Source of the DNA: Candidatus Martarchaeota archaeon
GTDB lineage: Archaea > Micrarchaeota > Micrarchaeia > Micrarchaeales > CABMGC01
DNA: 8,558 nt
Direction of reading: 5' to 3'
Assembly: GCA_023487825.1 (NCBI GenBank)
Contig: JAMDBP010000037.1
Span: forward strand, 1 to 8,558
The notes under the pieces were generated by a model, which saw nothing but the letters and a program-made list of their open reading frames with translations, did not search any database and was not told the origin of the DNA. Made by a program: the position numbers and the translations under genes. This document shows, in pieces, positions 4,923 through 8,558 of the stretch. Position 1 is the stretch's first letter. Every line of letters begins with the position of its first letter.

Positions 4923-4938
4923 AAAGCGCAAGCTTTTC
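4921..4938 (+). terminator. GNRA-tetraloop hairpin on the alba stop codon
   Basis: GAAAAGC and GCTTTTC form a perfect 7-bp stem closed by the GNRA loop GCAA. The TGA stop (4920-4922) enters the stem. A second small stem, CCTG/CAGG (4938-4951), and a T-rich run (4952-4960) follow, so partial termination here is plausible before the downstream genes. Confidence 0.5.
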
Positions 4939-4969
4939 CTGTTCATACAGGTTTTCATTTGTGTAGTTC

Positions 4970-5452
4970 ATGGAGATAGAAGCCATAGGCATAGATAAGG
5001 ACGAAGAGACCCAGATAATCATAGGGCATGCAGGTTTCATCAAGACCGCAGAGGATCTTTATGAAGCAATGGCAGGCGCAGTTCCATCTGCGAAATTCGG
5101 AATAGCATTTGCAGAGGCGAGCGGGAAGAAGCTTGTGAGAAAGGAAGGAAACGACGAACAGCTAATCTCGCTTGCAGCGAAGAACATGATGAAGGTAAGG
5201 GCAGGCCACTCATTCATGATAATGTTCAAGGGCGCATTTCCTATAAACGTTGTAAATGCCATAAAGTCGGTGAGCGAGGTATCCAATATCTACTGCGCAA
5301 CCGCAAACACTGTTCAGGTCCTTGTTGCAAGGACGGAACAAGGCGCATCGATAATAGGGATAGTTGACGGAAATGAGAGCGCAGGAGTTGAGGCAGAGCA
5401 GGATGTAAAGGAGAGGAGGGAGCTGCTCAGGAAATTCGGATATAAAAAATAA
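4970..5452 (+). CDS. Adenosine-specific kinase family protein (PF04008-like)
   Basis: A 160-residue protein matching the full length of the archaeal/bacterial family annotated as adenosine-specific kinase. Recognisable blocks are the HAGFIKTAEDLYEAM opening (20-34), KFGIAFAEASG (42-52), RKEGNDEQLI (57-66), RAGHSFMIMF (77-86), FPINVVNAIK (90-99), YCATANTVQVLVA (108-120) and the end motif RKFGYK. The kinase name rests on structural work on crenarchaeal members; physiological activity is not firmly established. No Shine-Dalgarno site or TATA box precedes the ATG, so it is probably expressed with alba, with which it is separated by 47 bases containing a hairpin. EndoQ follows after 8 bases. Why an adenosine-binding enzyme sits between a chromatin protein and a deaminated-base nuclease is open; a nucleoside salvage link is only a guess. 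Confidence 0.88.
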   Translation: MEIEAIGIDKDEETQIIIGHAGFIKTAEDLYEAMAGAVPSAKFGIAFAEASGKKLVRKEGNDEQLISLAAKNMMKVRAGHSFMIMFKGAFPINVVNAIKSVSEVSNIYCATANTVQVLVARTEQGASIIGIVDGNESAGVEAEQDVKERRELLRKFGYKK

Positions 5453-5460
5453 GTGTAATC

Positions 5461-6705
5461 ATGGATTACATAACTGATCTTCACATACATTCAAGATACG
5501 CTGCAGCATGCAGCGACAAGCTCACTATAGAGAACATAGAGAGAGCTGCAGAAGAGAAGGGAATAAACATAATAGGTACGGGGGACTTCACGCATCCTAA
5601 ATGGATGGAGGAGCTCAAGTCATCACTTAAGGAAGGATCTGAAGGAATGTATCATGCTAATAATGAAAGGATAAACTTCGTGCTCAGCTCTGAGGTCTGC
5701 ACAATATCAAATCCAGAGGGCAAGGGTGCGAAGAAGGTCCATACCTGTATCATTGCACCAAGCATAACTGATGCTGAAAGCATAAACAGCTCACTCTCAA
5801 AGCACGGAAATCTGGGAATTGACGGAAGGCCTGTGCTGATGATCTCTGCAGAGGAGCTTGCAAACGAGATAAAGGAAGCATGCCCAGAAGCAATACTATT
5901 TCCGGCGCACATATGGACACCATGGTTCGGCGCACTAGGCGCCATGTCAGGTTTCAACTCAATGGAGGATGCATACGGCAGCGCAGCAAAGCACATATCC
6001 GGATACGAGACAGGATTGTCAAGCGACCCTCCGATGAACTGGAGAGTGTCAAAGCTTGACAGATACGCAATGCTGTCTAACAGTGATGCACATTCACTCC
6101 CTAAACTTGCAAGAGAGGCTACTGTGTTTGATCTGAAAGAACCTTCATACAAGGAGCTTGCCAATGCGATAACCAGCAACAAAAATATACGAATGACAGT
6201 AGAATTCTACCCTGAAGAGGGGAAGTATCATTTTGATGGGCATAGGAACTGCAAGGTATCCCTGAGTCCTGAACAGTCAAAGAGATATAATGGCATATGC
6301 CCTGTATGCAGGAGAAAGCTTACAATAGGCGTTATGCACAGGGTTGATGAACTTGCTGACAGGGAAGAAGGATACGTCCCTAAAAACGCACCATCATATG
6401 TGCACGCAGTGCCTCTGATAGAGATAATCTCGCAGGTTACTGGAAAGGGACAGGGTACTGCGCAGGTAACCGGTGCATACAGCAAGATGATAACTAAATT
6501 CGGAAACGAGATGAATGCGCTTATAAATGCGAAGCCGGAGGATCTTGAAGCTGCAGACAGGGAGGTTGGCAAGGCGATAGAGCGGGTAAGGGAAGAGAGG
6601 ATAAAGGTAACCCCGGGATATGACGGAGTGTTCGGCATTGTTGAACTATTCAAGGATGCCGTACAGCAGAAGGCAAACGGCCAGAGAACGATAAACGAAT
6701 TCTGA
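5461..6705 (+). CDS. endoQ: Endonuclease Q, PHP-domain nuclease with C-terminal PIP-like motif
   Basis: EndoQ nicks DNA 5' of deaminated bases (uracil, hypoxanthine, xanthine) and abasic sites. The 414-residue length is normal for the Pyrococcus-type enzyme. The PHP metal site is seen in DLHIHSRY (His8, His10), GTGDFTHP (Asp42), SSEVC (Glu78), FPAHIWTPWFG (His150) and NSDAHS (Asp209, His211). A family zinc region follows with Cys264, Cys280 and Cys283 (GICPVC), then KLTIGVMHRVDELADR and the helical C-terminal part with ITKFGNEMNALI. The last seven residues, QRTINEF, fit QxxIxxF, a PCNA-interacting motif lacking the second aromatic; PCNA binding is known for thermococcal EndoQ. It follows the adenosine-kinase family gene by 8 bases. 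Only a weak Shine-Dalgarno site is visible, so translational coupling is likely. Confidence 0.93.
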   Translation: MDYITDLHIHSRYAAACSDKLTIENIERAAEEKGINIIGTGDFTHPKWMEELKSSLKEGSEGMYHANNERINFVLSSEVCTISNPEGKGAKKVHTCIIAPSITDAESINSSLSKHGNLGIDGRPVLMISAEELANEIKEACPEAILFPAHIWTPWFGALGAMSGFNSMEDAYGSAAKHISGYETGLSSDPPMNWRVSKLDRYAMLSNSDAHSLPKLAREATVFDLKEPSYKELANAITSNKNIRMTVEFYPEEGKYHFDGHRNCKVSLSPEQSKRYNGICPVCRRKLTIGVMHRVDELADREEGYVPKNAPSYVHAVPLIEIISQVTGKGQGTAQVTGAYSKMITKFGNEMNALINAKPEDLEAADREVGKAIERVREERIKVTPGYDGVFGIVELFKDAVQQKANGQRTINEF

Positions 6706-6712
6706 TAAAAGG

Positions 6713-6720
6713 TATAAAAA
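6713..6720 (+). promoter_or_regulatory. TATA box of the S16 protease gene
   Basis: TATAAAAA starts eight bases after the EndoQ stop and 41 bases before ATG 6754. Transcription starting near 6740 would exclude the in-frame ATG at 6727, supporting the shorter start with its signal peptide directly at the N-terminus. Confidence 0.6.
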
Positions 6721-6753
6721 CATACTATGGCAAATCCTAACCACGGGAATACT

Positions 6754-8558
6754 ATGCAAAAGACAACTCTATTATCGTTGGTAGTGTTAGGATTCATGCT
6801 TGCAGGGCTTGCAAACGCTTACAGCACCCAGATCTATGACCCTGCAGTAGTGAGTGCAACATCCGGACAGCTTACAAACATACGCTTAAACGTTACAAGA
6901 GGCACAGGAGCGGTTACTGTATCCGGACCTTCAAGCGTTGCACAGGACACCCTGCAATCTGCAGAGATAGGTGCAGCATATGCTGCAAATTATCTTGGAG
7001 TCAATGAAAGCGCATACAATTTCTCATATTACATAAATGACAATAACAGTCCTGTGTCAGGACCGAGCGCAGGTCTCTCATTTACAATTCTTGCCATATC
7101 CGGGCTTGAGCACAAGACTATAAACCAGAATCTTGCAGCTACTGGGACAATATCCTCTAACGGAACTGCAGGACTGATTGGAGGTATATTTGACAAGGCT
7201 GAAGCTGCAAAGGCAGCAGACAAGTCCTTCCTGATAGTTCCATATGCTCCTAATTCATCTATAGAGAGCATGTTCTACTACGCAGCGCAGCAGAATCTTG
7301 GAATAGGACTTGTAGAGGTAAAGAACGTATCCCAAGCTATACAATACGCTTTCGGAACCAAGGCTCCTCAAAGTATGAGCTTCAATTACAGCCAGAATTA
7401 CTCTGTATCAACGCTTCCAAACGCGAACCAGACATGCAACGCATGCAACATCTCCTACTTCTACCCTTTAGAGAACATGACAATGAACATGACTGCTGAT
7501 GAGATAAACTCCATAGGCAGCAACTTCTCTTCACTCAAGCAACAGATGCTCTCTGTACTAGGAGCGTACTCTTCTATAGGTACAAAGGGATATCTGTATA
7601 CTGCTTCTGACCTCGCATTCAACGAATACATAGATGCGTTTACCCTTGCAAGCATAAACAACGCATCCTTGAATAATGCATCTGCTACTCTTGCAAAGGT
7701 GCAGGACTACTGCAATTCCCTTTCGGCACCGCAACTCACCACACTTAATTACGAATATGTAATAGGAGGGGAGTTCAGGCAGGCTCTTGCAAACCAGACA
7801 TTAAACGAATCAATATCTGAGTTAAACTCTTCAACATCAAGCGACGGGATAACCCTTGCATTAAGAAATGTAGGAACGGCATACGCATGGTGCAAGGCTG
7901 CTTCCACAATGTACAATACTGCATACACTATGGGAGGTACCAACGTTACATACGATAGCAACATAAGAAGCATAGCAGAGAGCTATCTGTCAAACGCAAC
8001 CTCAAGGTCTCTGCCAAATACTTACCTGGGAATTGCCGCACAGGCATTCAAGAACGGCAATTACTACGTATCCATATACGGTTCAGTATACTCAAACATA
8101 TTCGGATCAAACCTTGTTGCCAACAGGAGCTCTGCGCAAGCAGCATACAATGCTGCGACAAGCAATCAATACGGAATCTGGGCAAAGGAGTTTGACATAC
8201 AGTCAGCATTCTTCATAGACCAGGCAAACCAGACACATAACTCCTCATTGCAGTCAAGCTACTTTGTAAGCGCATACTCAGCTGCACTTCTGTCATCAGA
8301 GCTATCCAATGCAAACAGGCAGATAAGCTCTAACTTCATAAACTACACTGCCGTCTCTCCGCAGGGCTACGCTGGCATACAGGAGCAACTCAATGAGATA
8401 TTCGGGATGCTGACGCTAATATTCATAATGCTGATACTGATCTTCATAATACTGCTCAAGAACGAGATAAAGGGCCGCCCAAAGCAGAAGGAAGCGCAGG
8501 CTGAGGTCCAAACTCCAGCGAGTCCTAGAAGAAGATCGGTTAGCAGAAAGACGAGGTG
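6754..8558 (+). CDS. Secreted membrane-anchored Lon-like (S16) serine protease (open at right edge)
   Basis: 601 codons without a stop; the true C-terminus lies beyond the window. A Sec signal peptide is clear: a Lys near the N-terminus, then LLSLVVLGFMLAGLANA with a likely cut after Ala22. A Lon-type proteolytic domain follows: catalytic Ser105 in SGPSAGLSF and Lys148 in GTAGLIGGIFDKAEAA. Their 43-residue gap equals that in E. coli Lon (Ser679/Lys722). No ATPase domain is present. I recall this layout in archaeal COG1750-type proteases. Residues 210-545 are a long Asn/Ser/Tyr/Ala-rich, mostly helical-looking region with Cys228, Cys231, Cys320 and Cys380, followed by a membrane helix (about 549-568) and a very basic cytoplasmic tail. 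About 25 N-x-S/T sequons fall in the outside part. The substrate is unknown; processing of surface proteins or peptides is inferred. Confidence 0.88.
   Translation, partial: MQKTTLLSLVVLGFMLAGLANAYSTQIYDPAVVSATSGQLTNIRLNVTRGTGAVTVSGPSSVAQDTLQSAEIGAAYAANYLGVNESAYNFSYYINDNNSPVSGPSAGLSFTILAISGLEHKTINQNLAATGTISSNGTAGLIGGIFDKAEAAKAADKSFLIVPYAPNSSIESMFYYAAQQNLGIGLVEVKNVSQAIQYAFGTKAPQSMSFNYSQNYSVSTLPNANQTCNACNISYFYPLENMTMNMTADEINSIGSNFSSLKQQMLSVLGAYSSIGTKGYLYTASDLAFNEYIDAFTLASINNASLNNASATLAKVQDYCNSLSAPQLTTLNYEYVIGGEFRQALANQTLNESISELNSSTSSDGITLALRNVGTAYAWCKAASTMYNTAYTMGGTNVTYDSNIRSIAESYLSNATSRSLPNTYLGIAAQAFKNGNYYVSIYGSVYSNIFGSNLVANRSSAQAAYNAATSNQYGIWAKEFDIQSAFFIDQANQTHNSSLQSSYFVSAYSAALLSSELSNANRQISSNFINYTAVSPQGYAGIQEQLNEIFGMLTLIFIMLILIFIILLKNEIKGRPKQKEAQAEVQTPASPRRRSVSRKTR

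Noticed and set aside
5652..6182. 176-codon minus-strand frame inside EndoQ
   Set aside because: Reverse of a strongly supported coding region with all catalytic motifs; Ser/Ala-rich shadow frame.
6727..6753. Upstream in-frame ATG for the protease (nine extra residues)
   Set aside because: It would put a polar NPNHGNT stretch before the signal peptide, and it lies upstream of the transcription start expected from the TATA box at 6713.
6228..6797. 189-codon minus-strand frame spanning the EndoQ end and protease promoter
   Set aside because: Antisense to EndoQ and to the protease signal peptide, with no family motif or promoter.
1..8558. tRNA genes, CRISPR array, insertion sequence or replication origin
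   Set aside because: Looked for T-loop-like GGTTCGAATCC segments, regularly spaced repeats, transposase motifs and origin-type repeat clusters on both strands; none seen by eye.

Overview
The window looks like archaeal chromosome. Signs of this are a one-domain Alba chromatin protein, an endonuclease Q (EndoQ) homologue, an adenosine-specific kinase family protein, an extracytoplasmic Lon-like (S16) protease, GGTGA-type Shine-Dalgarno sites matching the archaeal 16S rRNA tail, and TATA boxes 25-45 bases before starts. Moderate GC, heavy use of ATA and AGG/AGA codons, small tightly packed genes and short intergenic spaces would suit a DPANN archaeon such as a micrarchaeon, but that placement is a guess from style. 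I saw no tRNA, rRNA, CRISPR array, insertion sequence or origin.

Region 1 (1-1304) looks like a small thiol/redox block. A low-molecular-weight phosphatase/arsenate-reductase-like gene runs off the left edge and sits behind an HxlR-family regulator. A SelW-like (Rdx) CXXC protein is divergent from them. The divergent promoter carries three TTGTAG/CTACAA half-sites. A possible 47-residue one-helix membrane protein follows on the + strand.

Region 2 (1305-3431) holds an unrecognised 160-residue protein, a small P-loop kinase-like protein, and an inositol monophosphatase family enzyme convergent with it. The junction between the last two carries a 62-base-offset imperfect duplication.

Region 3 (3432-6705) is a genome-maintenance cluster of two divergent operons. 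Leftward are a PRC-barrel protein and RNase HII. Rightward are Alba, the adenosine-specific kinase homologue and EndoQ. RNase HII and EndoQ both end in a PCNA-interacting (PIP-box-like) motif, QxxMxxFF and QxxIxxF. RNase HII has no ATG, GTG or TTG that keeps its catalytic DEAGRG motif. An ideal Shine-Dalgarno site instead points to an ATT start.

Region 4 (6706-8558) is one long gene, open at the right edge. It encodes a secreted, C-terminally anchored protein with a Lon-type Ser-Lys dyad and about 25 N-glycosylation sequons.

A recurring small-scale feature is a short perfect inverted repeat on or within a few bases of stop codons, seen clearly at three genes and weakly at a fourth.
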